64,000 nt of DNA from Betaproteobacteria bacterium Ga0077540 (GTDB lineage Bacteria; Pseudomonadota; Gammaproteobacteria; Burkholderiales; Methylophilaceae), in the NCBI GenBank assembly GCA_001464125.1, contig LNEP01000001.1, positions 405,935 to 469,934 on the forward strand. The letters run 5' to 3'. The position numbers were made by a program, and so were the translations under genes. The notes beneath the pieces are model-generated. The model did not search any database. It was not told where the DNA came from and saw only the letters and a list, made by a program, of their open reading frames with translations. Below are positions 44,298 to 52,371 of the stretch, in pieces. The stretch's first letter is position 1. Each line of letters begins with the position of its first letter.

Positions 44298-45421
44298 ATG
44301 TCTCGCGCTTTCATTTGTTTAAAACACTGTATGCAAAAGAATGGGTGCGCTTAAAACGTAACCCTGCCGCGTTGATGGCGGTAGGATTGCTTATTTTGAT
44401 GGCATTTTTACTGAATATCGAAAGCAAAGCTCAGCAAACTGCAAAGAGATCATCAGATTGGCCATGCTTGGTGGTGTTCAATGAAGATAACGCACTGATT
44501 CAGCACCTTAAGCAGAATCAGCATCCAAAACTCAGGGTTAAATTTAAACATAATCCCAATGTGAATACGTCAAAGGTCAGATATGCATCGGTGGTGGATT
44601 GCGTTGCGGAAATTCAGGATATTCAAGCACTGAAGTGGATAGATAAGCGCCCCCAGCAAACCATTATCTTTCGTCACGGTGGCTCAGAAGCTTCCATCAA
44701 GAAAACCAACGGATTTGCTCGTTGGGTGTTATCCAGCATGGCAGCCAAATACAGCAATCAAAATATAGGGCAGTCATTTAAGCCATTACCCAATAGTAGA
44801 AGCAAACCCAGCGCGAGTTTAGATCTTGGCAATAAAAAGTCGAGAGCCATGGTAAGTGCAATGCTCATTTTTTCTACGCAGTTTTTTGTTTGTTGCGCGC
44901 TATTTATCTCGCTTACTGCACATGAGAAAGAAAAATCCATTTTGCAAGCATTGGCACTGACACTGGCTAGCCCCAGACTGCAGCTCATAGTTAAGGTGGT
45001 TTTTCATCTATCACTGTCTTTAATCGCAAGCTTTATCATGCTCGCTGTAATCTCACCCGCACATTTGTTTTATGTCGGCACATGGTGGATTCTAATTGCG
45101 TCTAGCATTGGGCTAATTGGGGTGGCCACGATATTAACGAGCTTGAATCGCACCCAGACGTCAGCCAGTCTAATGGGATTTTGTTACTTGATGTTCGTAG
45201 GCGTTGTATTTGCACTCTCACAAAACTTTAAAGGGTTTACTTTGCTTAAAGTGTTCATGTTTGAACATCATGTGATTAGTGCATTGTCCATGTTTTTTAA
45301 CGGGATTACGCGCAACAATTACCTGCTTCTGGGCGCACACCTGCTCACACTCACAGTCATCGTTGTTGTGCTTAGCGTTATTTCGTTTGTGTTATGGCAA
45401 CGAAAAGGTTGGAAAGTATGA
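44294..45421 (+). CDS. ABC-2 type permease (first ABC module)
   Basis: Membrane subunit paired with the preceding ATPase: one N-terminal helix (AALMAVGLLILMAFLLNIES), a soluble domain of about 140 residues facing out (about 45-185), then five or six helices from about residue 190 (FSTQFFVCCALFISLTA onwards). ABC-2 exporters of the NatB/YhaP type have this plan. Overlaps the ATPase gene by 4 nt and the next small gene by 4 nt, so the three products are probably made in fixed ratio. Confidence 0.85.
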   Translation: MNVSRFHLFKTLYAKEWVRLKRNPAALMAVGLLILMAFLLNIESKAQQTAKRSSDWPCLVVFNEDNALIQHLKQNQHPKLRVKFKHNPNVNTSKVRYASVVDCVAEIQDIQALKWIDKRPQQTIIFRHGGSEASIKKTNGFARWVLSSMAAKYSNQNIGQSFKPLPNSRSKPSASLDLGNKKSRAMVSAMLIFSTQFFVCCALFISLTAHEKEKSILQALALTLASPRLQLIVKVVFHLSLSLIASFIMLAVISPAHLFYVGTWWILIASSIGLIGVATILTSLNRTQTSASLMGFCYLMFVGVVFALSQNFKGFTLLKVFMFEHHVISALSMFFNGITRNNYLLLGAHLLTLTVIVVVLSVISFVLWQRKGWKV

Positions 45422-45681
45422 GTGTTTGGTTGATGGCATATAGGCTTTTTCATTTGGTTGCCTCAACGTTCAGTTTTGTAGTGTGTTTAGGCATGATGTT
45501 GTACTTTAATGCCTTTAGCAGCCAACTATATGCTGCGATGCCTTTATGGTTAACCGAGGTTGCACAATCCATGCACCAGAGCTTTGGAGGCCTTGGCTAT
45601 CAATTGTTTTGGTTATTACTGGCTATCTATTTTTTGGTTGTCAGCTACCGTATGGTTTCGTTGCTAAATGAGCAATCATGA
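45418..45681 (+). CDS. Small two-helix membrane protein
   Basis: An 87-residue protein starting MSVWLMAYRLFHLVASTFS with two hydrophobic segments (about residues 8-30 and 58-80: YQLFWLLLAIYFLVVSY). I do not recognise a family. ATG 45418 overlaps the permease stop as ATGA, and its own stop overlaps the start of the hydrolase-like gene, so it is locked into the operon. It could be an accessory subunit of the first ABC exporter. The longer frame from 45394 is less likely. Confidence 0.7.
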   Translation: MSVWLMAYRLFHLVASTFSFVVCLGMMLYFNAFSSQLYAAMPLWLTEVAQSMHQSFGGLGYQLFWLLLAIYFLVVSYRMVSLLNEQS

Positions 45682-47072
45682 TCAAGCAACGGATTGCAGC
45701 TTTTTTCTTTTTACTTATCTGCCTACCTCTCCATGCGTTTGCTGAGAAATGTCGTATTTCCGATTATCCGCATGAAATAGAGTGCGGTACTTTTGAAATA
45801 AAGAACATCATTTCCGGCAAAGTTGACCACATTGCTTGGCGTCGAGTAGAGGCTAGGGCACGTTATCCTCTCCCGGACCCAGTCATTTGGATACCCGGTG
45901 GCATGGGTATAGATGCCACTGACCGAGCACCCGCAGTCATCAATATGCTTTCAAGGCTTAAGAATAGTCGAGACCTGATATGGATCGACATTATTGGCTC
46001 TGGAAGCTCATCACCGTTGGGATGCGCTAAACCTACTAAAAGCAGAATTGCAGAAAAAATTGATATTTTTAGCAACGCACAAGTGCTCCAAAATTGTTAT
46101 GAGGAAATTGCAGAGCGTGGTGGCATGCAGCAGTTTAGCTATCAACAATTTGCACTGCACTACGAGCAACTTAGACAACACCTGAAGCTAGGCAAGGTCA
46201 ATGTGATAGCGGATGGCGTGGGAAGCAATATTGCATTGGCATGGCACAGCGCTGCACCTCAGGCGATACGCAGCATGGTATTGGATAGTCCGCCACCATT
46301 AGATGAAAATCCAACCGTTCAGCGTGCAAAATCCTATGCACGAGTATTGGATACCATCAATAAATCCTGCCAGATTGATACGGATTGCCAAAAATATCAT
46401 CCACAAATCGCGCTTTATTTAAAAAATATTTTAAGTAAATTGCCTCAAGAAACAACCCTTACGCATCCGCACACAGGTCTAAAAGAAAAACTCAAGATAA
46501 ACCAAGACCTATTTGCGCTAATTCTCATGAATATATTGCGGTCACCTGCCAGAGCCGCGGCTTTACCAAACGTATTGCGTGCTGCATCTGAGGGTGATTG
46601 GCAACCGATCATTGGACTAGGCGCACTTTCATGGGCCAAATTAAATACAAAATTTAATCATGGTTTGTGGCTTGCAAGCCTTTGTGAAAATGGTCGTGCA
46701 CACCCTGATATTCATCTTGAAAATTCTGCTGATTGGTTTTATAAAATGCAAAAAAACAAGATGCATGCGCTCTGCGATGGAAAGTGGGGAAAAGGCACGC
46801 AATATGCACTGCCTGAAACAATTCCGGTATTAATATTTAGTCCACTTGCTGATCCATTTGCGGCTGATATGCCTGCTGCTGGAAAAAATGTGAAAGTGAT
46901 TCGAATTCCAGGCGCGTCTTCTGGAGTATTGAGCTTAGGTTGCGCAAGAGATATTGTTTATCGCTTTGTTGCTGATAGGCATTTTCAGCAGGAGACACTG
47001 GATGACGCCTGTCTGACAAACTTACCGTTACCTGTGGTGGGGCCGATTAACCGTTTTGGCAGAACGCCATGA
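45678..47072 (+). CDS. Exported alpha/beta-hydrolase-like protein lacking catalytic Ser and His
   Basis: A 464-residue secreted protein (signal IKQRIAAFFFLLICLPLHAFA) with the layout of tripeptidyl-aminopeptidase-like alpha/beta hydrolases: PVIWIPGGMG, LIWIDIIGSGSSSPLGC, then the nucleophile elbow and a TAP-like C-terminus ending in paired cysteines. The elbow, normally NLYGxSYGTRLAL, reads NVIADGVGSNIAL, with Gly180 at the serine place. The His motif, normally PGxGHGV, reads PGASSGV, with Ser415 at the His place. The acidic residue (SPLADPF, Asp392) remains. It is probably a non-catalytic binding protein. It overlaps genes on both sides by 4 nt and sits between two ABC modules. Confidence 0.82.
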   Translation: MIKQRIAAFFFLLICLPLHAFAEKCRISDYPHEIECGTFEIKNIISGKVDHIAWRRVEARARYPLPDPVIWIPGGMGIDATDRAPAVINMLSRLKNSRDLIWIDIIGSGSSSPLGCAKPTKSRIAEKIDIFSNAQVLQNCYEEIAERGGMQQFSYQQFALHYEQLRQHLKLGKVNVIADGVGSNIALAWHSAAPQAIRSMVLDSPPPLDENPTVQRAKSYARVLDTINKSCQIDTDCQKYHPQIALYLKNILSKLPQETTLTHPHTGLKEKLKINQDLFALILMNILRSPARAAALPNVLRAASEGDWQPIIGLGALSWAKLNTKFNHGLWLASLCENGRAHPDIHLENSADWFYKMQKNKMHALCDGKWGKGTQYALPETIPVLIFSPLADPFAADMPAAGKNVKVIRIPGASSGVLSLGCARDIVYRFVADRHFQQETLDDACLTNLPLPVVGPINRFGRTP

Positions 47073-47800
47073 TTCGTATCAGCCAAGCTAGCCGTCAAGT
47101 ATTCAATCATAAAGCACCTGTTTGGCTGACACGAGAAGTGTCACTACAAATTCCGCCAGGTCAGATTGTTGGTTTAGTTGGCCCCAATGGTGCTGGAAAA
47201 ACAACACTCATGCGCCTTATTGCAGGTTTAGATGCACTTACTACGGGTGAAATTACTATTGATGGTCAATCGGTTCAATCATCATCATTATTACTCGGGT
47301 ATCTAAATGAGCAGGCAGGTCTTTACCATCGTCTGACAGTACTAGAAAACTTGCACTATCAAGCAACGCTATATCATCTGCCCGCGGAGATAATAAGCAG
47401 CAGGATAGAAGACATTGCCTCGGTATTAAATATCAAACCATTACTGAATAAACAGGCCGGAAAACTTAGCCGCGGTGAGACGATGAGTACCTTGCTGGCA
47501 AGAACCCTAATACATCAGCCGAAATATTTGCTACTGGATGAACCTACCAACGGCTTGGATTTGTCTGCCGTGATTCATTTGAGAAAATTTCTAAAAGAGC
47601 TGGCAAAAAAACAGCATGGCATATTAATGAGTTCACACGCCATGTATGAGCTTGAAAAGCTGGCTGATTACTTGGTTATTATTCACCAAGGTAAGGTGCT
47701 CGCTCAAGGAACTACATCTGAAATCTGTATGCTAACCCAAACAAACAACCTGGAAACTGCTTTTGCCAAGCTTGTGTATCAGATGACAGAGATTGACTGA
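47069..47800 (+). CDS. ABC-2 exporter ATP-binding protein (second ABC module)
   Basis: ATPase subunit, 243 residues, of the NatA/CcmA group. Walker A GLVGPNGAGKTTLMRLIAG, Q-loop region GYLNEQAGLYHRLTV, signature KLSRGETMSTLLARTL, Walker B YLLLDEPTNGLD, switch His in LMSSHAMYELEKL. It overlaps the hydrolase-like gene by 4 nt and is followed at once by its permease. Sequence differs enough from the 43449 ATPase that a recent local duplication is unlikely. Confidence 0.9.
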   Translation: MIRISQASRQVFNHKAPVWLTREVSLQIPPGQIVGLVGPNGAGKTTLMRLIAGLDALTTGEITIDGQSVQSSSLLLGYLNEQAGLYHRLTVLENLHYQATLYHLPAEIISSRIEDIASVLNIKPLLNKQAGKLSRGETMSTLLARTLIHQPKYLLLDEPTNGLDLSAVIHLRKFLKELAKKQHGILMSSHAMYELEKLADYLVIIHQGKVLAQGTTSEICMLTQTNNLETAFAKLVYQMTEID

Positions 47801-47807
47801 TGTAAAT

Positions 47808-48986
47808 ATGAAACTGATGCATTGGGGTGTTTTTAAAAAAGAATTGTTGGATATATTTAGGGATTGGCGCGCCTTAATTTTTACTGCTGCCATATCCATT
47901 CTGGTCGGCCCGATTATCCTATTGATGATTGCCAATACATTGGCTGCTTTTGAGTCACGTTCCGAGCTCCGTATTGTCTTGGTGCAAGGCTTGGAGCATT
48001 CACCTTCTTTACGCATACATTTGCAGCGTGAAACAGCCACCATCATAGAAGCGCCTAATGATTATGAAGCACAACTCAAACGTGGTGCACTGCAAGATCC
48101 GGTATTGATAGTGCCTCCTAAATTTGAGCAGAAATGGCGGCATGGCGAGCCGGCAGAGCTCACCATGATGACCAATTCAGCAAACGCAAAAATTACAGCA
48201 AACACAAATAGACTTAAACGCTGGCTATCTGCATTTGTAAATGAACGCTCAATCATTGAAAACAGCATGCAAATTACTGCAATGGGTGCCAATGAACTGG
48301 TGTCCATACAAGAACATGATATTGCCAGCCTGCGTGCGCAAACCTCCAAAGTGTTTGGGATGATTCCCTACTTTTTAATCCTAGCTTGCCTTTATTCAGT
48401 ATGGAGTGGGGCGGTAGATACTACATTTGGTGAGAAGGAGCGCCGAACTTTAGAAATTCTGCAATCAAGTCCCAACCCTATGTATGCAATTGTGTGTGCT
48501 AAATGGTTAGCGGTTTGGCTGGTTGGCAGTGTTTTGGTGATGGTAGCCGCTTGGAGTTTTGTGCCTGCGCAACATGTCATGGCGGGGGAGACGCTTAAAT
48601 CCATGCTTGCTTACGGGCCGGAAGAGGCGCTCTACATGACAGTGGCGTTAATCCCTTTAACCGCAATATTTGCTGGCTTATTGATGTTTGCAGGGGCAGT
48701 GGCCAATACAAGTAAGCAAGCGCAAGGCAGTGCGACAGCCATCATGCTGATGGCGACACTCTTTCCACTGGCGGGGCATATTGACCCCTCGGAAGAAACA
48801 TGGGTGCACGATTTGATGCCTATCATTGCACAACATCGAATGATGGGACGGATACTTGAGGGAGAGATGCCAACGTTGACAAGTGTATGCTTAGCCTGCT
48901 TAGTGGCTATCTTGCTTACTGGCTTGTTGCTGAAAATGGTGACAGATAGATTGGCAACGCAATCCCATCGGCACAGTAAAGCCTAA
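47808..48986 (+). CDS. ABC-2 type permease, NatB-like (second ABC module)
   Basis: Predicted exporter membrane subunit: first helix LIFTAAISILVGPIILLMIA, an outward domain (about residues 50-175), then five helices (MIPYFLILACLYSVWSGAV, WLAVWLVGSVLVMVAAW and others). FGEKERRTLEILQSSP is the conserved ABC-2/NatB cytoplasmic loop. ATG 47808 and ATG 47817 are possible starts; TTG 47793 overlaps the upstream stop. It ends the 13.7-kb plus-strand operon, 11 bp from the convergent end of the small gene at 48998. Confidence 0.87.
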   Translation: MKLMHWGVFKKELLDIFRDWRALIFTAAISILVGPIILLMIANTLAAFESRSELRIVLVQGLEHSPSLRIHLQRETATIIEAPNDYEAQLKRGALQDPVLIVPPKFEQKWRHGEPAELTMMTNSANAKITANTNRLKRWLSAFVNERSIIENSMQITAMGANELVSIQEHDIASLRAQTSKVFGMIPYFLILACLYSVWSGAVDTTFGEKERRTLEILQSSPNPMYAIVCAKWLAVWLVGSVLVMVAAWSFVPAQHVMAGETLKSMLAYGPEEALYMTVALIPLTAIFAGLLMFAGAVANTSKQAQGSATAIMLMATLFPLAGHIDPSEETWVHDLMPIIAQHRMMGRILEGEMPTLTSVCLACLVAILLTGLLLKMVTDRLATQSHRHSKA

Positions 48987-49007
48987 TCAATTGAATTCTA
49001 GTTGATT
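48985..49007. terminator. Imperfect palindrome between convergent operon ends
   Basis: A 23-bp near-palindrome with outer arms AATCAA and TTGATT spans both stop codons. It is AT-rich without a strong T-run, so at best a weak two-way stop for the plus and minus arms of the Tad region. Confidence 0.3.
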
Positions 49008-49459
49008 TCAGGTTCTAGATAAGCATCATTTAAAAACTGATCCTCTGGGGCGAGTTCCTCCGCACCGAGCCCTTGATCCATACTGTCTCGCACGGCTGCT
49101 CTATAGGCATCCATTTCGACTTGTTCTTTATACTCATTTGCAATGGTCATGCAACCAAGATTATTGAGGGATGAAACGCCTGCCTCTTCACAATCGTGTG
49201 GATTAGCAATCTTGTTTTTCATCGCCCATGCCGCGCCTTCGGCATAATCATCCATGTATTTATCTATTAATTTTTCACGCTTTTGTTCAACATTTTGCGC
49301 GGCATTAATATTTTTGTTTTCGATACGTTCCTGCGTACGATTAATTTTATAAAGTGCCACAGCAAGTGTTACCACCACAACCACTACGATAGTGATAAAT
49401 ACCTGACTAGACTGACTCTTTTTTTTAATATTGTGATTAGTCTCAGACATACTCAACAT
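48998..49459 (-). CDS. Single-pass membrane protein coupled to cpaB, function unknown
   Basis: A 153-residue protein with one N-terminal membrane segment (VFITIVVVVVVTLAVALYKI, about residues 18-37) and an outward part that starts as a charged helix (RTQERIENKNINAAQNVEQK). It has two cysteines in HDCEEAGVSSLNNLGCM that could pair, and an acidic tail. The ATG at 49459 overlaps the cpaB stop (TGATG). I do not recognise a family. Its coupling to cpaB suggests that it is a new part of this Tad machine. Confidence 0.7.
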   Translation of the reverse strand: MLSMSETNHNIKKKSQSSQVFITIVVVVVVTLAVALYKINRTQERIENKNINAAQNVEQKREKLIDKYMDDYAEGAAWAMKNKIANPHDCEEAGVSSLNNLGCMTIANEYKEQVEMDAYRAAVRDSMDQGLGAEELAPEDQFLNDAYLEPEIN

Positions 49460-50634
49460 CAATAAGAATCAAAATAGCTATCGTCCACAATGTTCATGGT
49501 GTTGTTGGCTGGCGCTACTGCAGGTGGAGCAGCAGGGGCGGTGGCTGTATTATTTGTGTTAGTAGCAGGGGCAACCGCTGCTGGTGCTTGCATGGGCATC
49601 AGACCAGTTGCATTTGTTCTGACTTCACCCTCATCCAAATCAGTTAAATCATCATCATTCTCTATGCCTCCACCATTAATCGTAGTGCCACTATATATTT
49701 TGGAATAAGGCATCTGTAGCGTTCTACTACTGCCCGAAATAATGGTAATGGCATCTGGGTCTTTTTGGGGTTTTGGGTAGCGCACGGTTGAAGACGTTGT
49801 ATGTACAGGGGTCACGCGAGTACGATCGCTAAATGGTCTGAATACGGCTTGTAGCGTAGCGCCAGAAGCAACAGACAACATGGTAATGTGTGCCTGTTCT
49901 GGCTCCATCTGTAATACAAAGTAATTAATACCAGGCGATCTGCGTGTTCTTGGTTTAGGCACAGCCACCACTTCTGCATCCTCTGCAATCAGTGTGGCAG
50001 TGGTTGCAGAGACAGTGTTACTTAAGCCTCCTTGTCGAGCCAATCTTTTTACCAAGGAGTCTCCCGGCATTATACCGCCACCCTCTATAGAATTTGGGCT
50101 TTGCTGTGCGGCCGTGAGTGCACCTCGTCTGTTTCTATTTACACCTGTTGGGTTGCCAATCGATAATAAATCAATTCTGTCACCGATGTTAATTGACTCT
50201 GCCATACCGGGAAACAGCTTGCCATCCAGCACCACTGAGCGTTTGCCGTATTTTGCAAAGCCAGAAAAGCCTTTATGCGCACCAGGTTCGGTGACATCAT
50301 CCTCGCGAATATATTCACCCTCGGCAATAGGTCGGGTAGCATACCGGCCCACAAATTGCGCGATTGACAACACGGCATCTGTCGGCACCTCATTCGGTCT
50401 TACGTACTTAATTCGGTACATTTGGTTAGAGATACGCGTACCGGATGGTAAGTCCGCTCTTACCACGGGCATGGCCACCATGCCGGGTGGTTGCACTTGC
50501 GGTTGCACACGCTTATTGCCACCCCCAAAAAACATCATATAAGCCCCGCCTATCATCAACAGCACTAACGCGAGGATAATCATGAGATTGCGTCTGCTGT
50601 TGTTCTTTTTACGATTTGTGGGTTGTAATGCCAT
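49459..50634 (-). CDS. cpaB: Flp pilus assembly protein CpaB/RcpC
   Basis: Periplasmic protein with an N-terminal membrane anchor (NLMIILALVLLMIGGAYMMFF) and an SAF/AFP-like domain (VVRADLPSGTRISNQMYRIK, ATRPIAEGEYIREDDVTEPG), the hallmark of CpaB/RcpC, thought to bind peptidoglycan and stabilise the secretin. The middle has SVVLDGKLFPGMAESINIGDRIDLL. The C-terminus is an unusual low-complexity Ala/Pro/Asn tail (about residues 345-380). Read in the minus arm after the TadE/G-like gene, apart from the secretin operon. Confidence 0.92.
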   Translation of the reverse strand: MALQPTNRKKNNSRRNLMIILALVLLMIGGAYMMFFGGGNKRVQPQVQPPGMVAMPVVRADLPSGTRISNQMYRIKYVRPNEVPTDAVLSIAQFVGRYATRPIAEGEYIREDDVTEPGAHKGFSGFAKYGKRSVVLDGKLFPGMAESINIGDRIDLLSIGNPTGVNRNRRGALTAAQQSPNSIEGGGIMPGDSLVKRLARQGGLSNTVSATTATLIAEDAEVVAVPKPRTRRSPGINYFVLQMEPEQAHITMLSVASGATLQAVFRPFSDRTRVTPVHTTSSTVRYPKPQKDPDAITIISGSSRTLQMPYSKIYSGTTINGGGIENDDDLTDLDEGEVRTNATGLMPMQAPAAVAPATNTNNTATAPAAPPAVAPANNTMNIVDDSYFDSY

Positions 50635-50656
50635 AGTTGAAACCTTGCTCTAAAAA

Positions 50657-52348
50657 TTAATTACATGAAACTACTTGGTAATTGAGTGAACCCGGATTAA
50701 CGGATTCATAACAGCCACGGAAATCTTTAAACGGTTTAACAGTTGGGTTGCCCGTAGCACCGATTGGCCCAATCTCTGAGCCTGCAATCCCTTTAACACT
50801 ATTGGAACCTGCTACCCCAACTTTGCTGGGGTTGTAAAAGAAGGGCAGGTCAGGCAGATTGGAGTCTGGGAGTTCTGCCATTCCAAACGTAATAAACGAC
50901 TCAAAAATTGAACGATAGCGGACATGTACTTTTAGCTGACAGGCAATCGCTGTGTTTGAATCATTCCAACACACATCAGTAGGTGCCGCTTGAGTATCAC
51001 AATTTACCATGTTGGATGGTGAACTGTCGTAAGCATCTCCGCCCTGGCATTCAATTTGAAAAGTAGGTCGGAAATGCGGTGCAAGATTAGGAATATATTG
51101 ACCAGGCCCAGACGCAGGTTCAGGGGCAATATTATTGGCACCAAAGAAATAATAGCCGGTTTCACCAATATTAACTGGCACGTAACCATCGTCGTCAGTC
51201 GGACAATGTTCATCATTTGGGTCTGCACTTAAACAAAGCTTGCCAGGCGGAAAAAGCAGTATCTCCGTTGCATTTTCACAACTTTGAAGGTTGTTACCTG
51301 ACAGACATACTTGCTGATACATTGAGTACATGGCTTGATTGGCTTTAGGCAAGCCAGGTACATAGAGCGGATTGGGGGTGTCGTCACTTAAATCATTTGG
51401 TGTGCCATTGTCGTTATACATTAATCCATAACCATTCACCAATATCGAGAGCCGGCTTCGTCCATCACGGTTGGGGTCGGTGCCATTGCAACTTATATTA
51501 TCTATTGGCATCGGGTTAAACAGGTAAATGCTTTTCGTTGCAGATGACGCGTCAACCAGAATTTGATAATTATCTCGATTTTTTTTATCTAGCAGATAGC
51601 GGTCTGTTGGAATACCATCATCGTAGTCAGCACTGTCACCATTTAATGCGACACAACTAGGTGATTGGAAGTTTGCAAAAGCATGATCACCTAACCCCAC
51701 ATCAGCTTGCTTATCACTGTCTAGGTTGCTGCCAGTGAGAGTACCAGTAATTAAATCTGTAAATGTTACTGCGGGAATAGTATTAGTGGGGTTATCCACA
51801 TCTGTGAAAGTGCCGCTTACGAATACTCCATCAGTCAGCGTCCCAGTCAAAACACCTTCTGGAGTGGTACCAATCGAGCTCAGGGTGCCGGTTACTGCCG
51901 CTATAACTGTGTATCTTACCCCAGTCACTGAATCAGTAATTTCACCTGAAACATCACCGACAACATCACCCGTTGAAGTTGAAGGGGTTAGGTTGGTAAC
52001 AATACCAGTAAGTGAGCCACTAAATTCACCCTGAACAGAACCAGTAATATCGCTTCTTACAACTCCAGTAACTGTTATATTCGTGCATGGTTCGTTACCA
52101 ATGCAAGTGCCATTCCTCTGGGAATCGTTAGCATGGCTTATCATCTGCCCCCATTCTGTGCCGCCTGCTTTAGCCGCATCCGAAACTTTGGATGAACCAT
52201 ACGCGGTAATCGCCAACTCGGCACCACCAGCCACAACTAGTATCAACAATATTAAAATAATGGCGAATTCAATCAAAGCTTGTCCCTGCATACTTCTACG
52301 CAATGCCACACCTTGATACTTTTTGTTACTGATAAATCCTACTTGCAT
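50657..52348 (-). CDS. TadE/TadG-like pseudopilin-type protein with repeat insertion
   Basis: Surface-machine protein with a TadE-type N-terminus QGQALIEFAIILILLILVVA (about residues 21-40; Glu after the ALI), which acts as both export signal and membrane anchor. It continues AELAITAYGSSKVSDAAKAG, then an insertion of short Gly/Thr/Val repeats (about residues 90-212, bases 51715-52080) such as GEFSGSLTG, GDVSGEITDSVTG and GTLTG. The remaining 350 residues are Asp/Asn/Pro-rich with several cysteines. I chose ATG 52348, since the longer frame to 52438 runs into the upstream gene. Probably a minor pilin or tip-like adhesin. Confidence 0.8.
   Translation of the reverse strand: MQVGFISNKKYQGVALRRSMQGQALIEFAIILILLILVVAGGAELAITAYGSSKVSDAAKAGGTEWGQMISHANDSQRNGTCIGNEPCTNITVTGVVRSDITGSVQGEFSGSLTGIVTNLTPSTSTGDVVGDVSGEITDSVTGVRYTVIAAVTGTLSSIGTTPEGVLTGTLTDGVFVSGTFTDVDNPTNTIPAVTFTDLITGTLTGSNLDSDKQADVGLGDHAFANFQSPSCVALNGDSADYDDGIPTDRYLLDKKNRDNYQILVDASSATKSIYLFNPMPIDNISCNGTDPNRDGRSRLSILVNGYGLMYNDNGTPNDLSDDTPNPLYVPGLPKANQAMYSMYQQVCLSGNNLQSCENATEILLFPPGKLCLSADPNDEHCPTDDDGYVPVNIGETGYYFFGANNIAPEPASGPGQYIPNLAPHFRPTFQIECQGGDAYDSSPSNMVNCDTQAAPTDVCWNDSNTAIACQLKVHVRYRSIFESFITFGMAELPDSNLPDLPFFYNPSKVGVAGSNSVKGIAGSEIGPIGATGNPTVKPFKDFRGCYESVNPGSLNYQVVSCN
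51715..52080 (-). repeat. Degenerate Gly/Thr/Val protein repeats inside the TadE/G-like gene
   Basis: About 120 residues made of units of roughly 8-16 residues that end in a G-hydrophobic-x-G step (VTGVV, SGSLTG, VVGDVSG, VTGTLS, VLTGTLTDG, LITGTLTG). The DNA is diverged, so the repeat is old or selected at protein level. The pattern suggests stacked beta strands. Confidence 0.6.
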
Positions 52349-52371
52349 CTTATTTTGCCAGCATCTACTCT

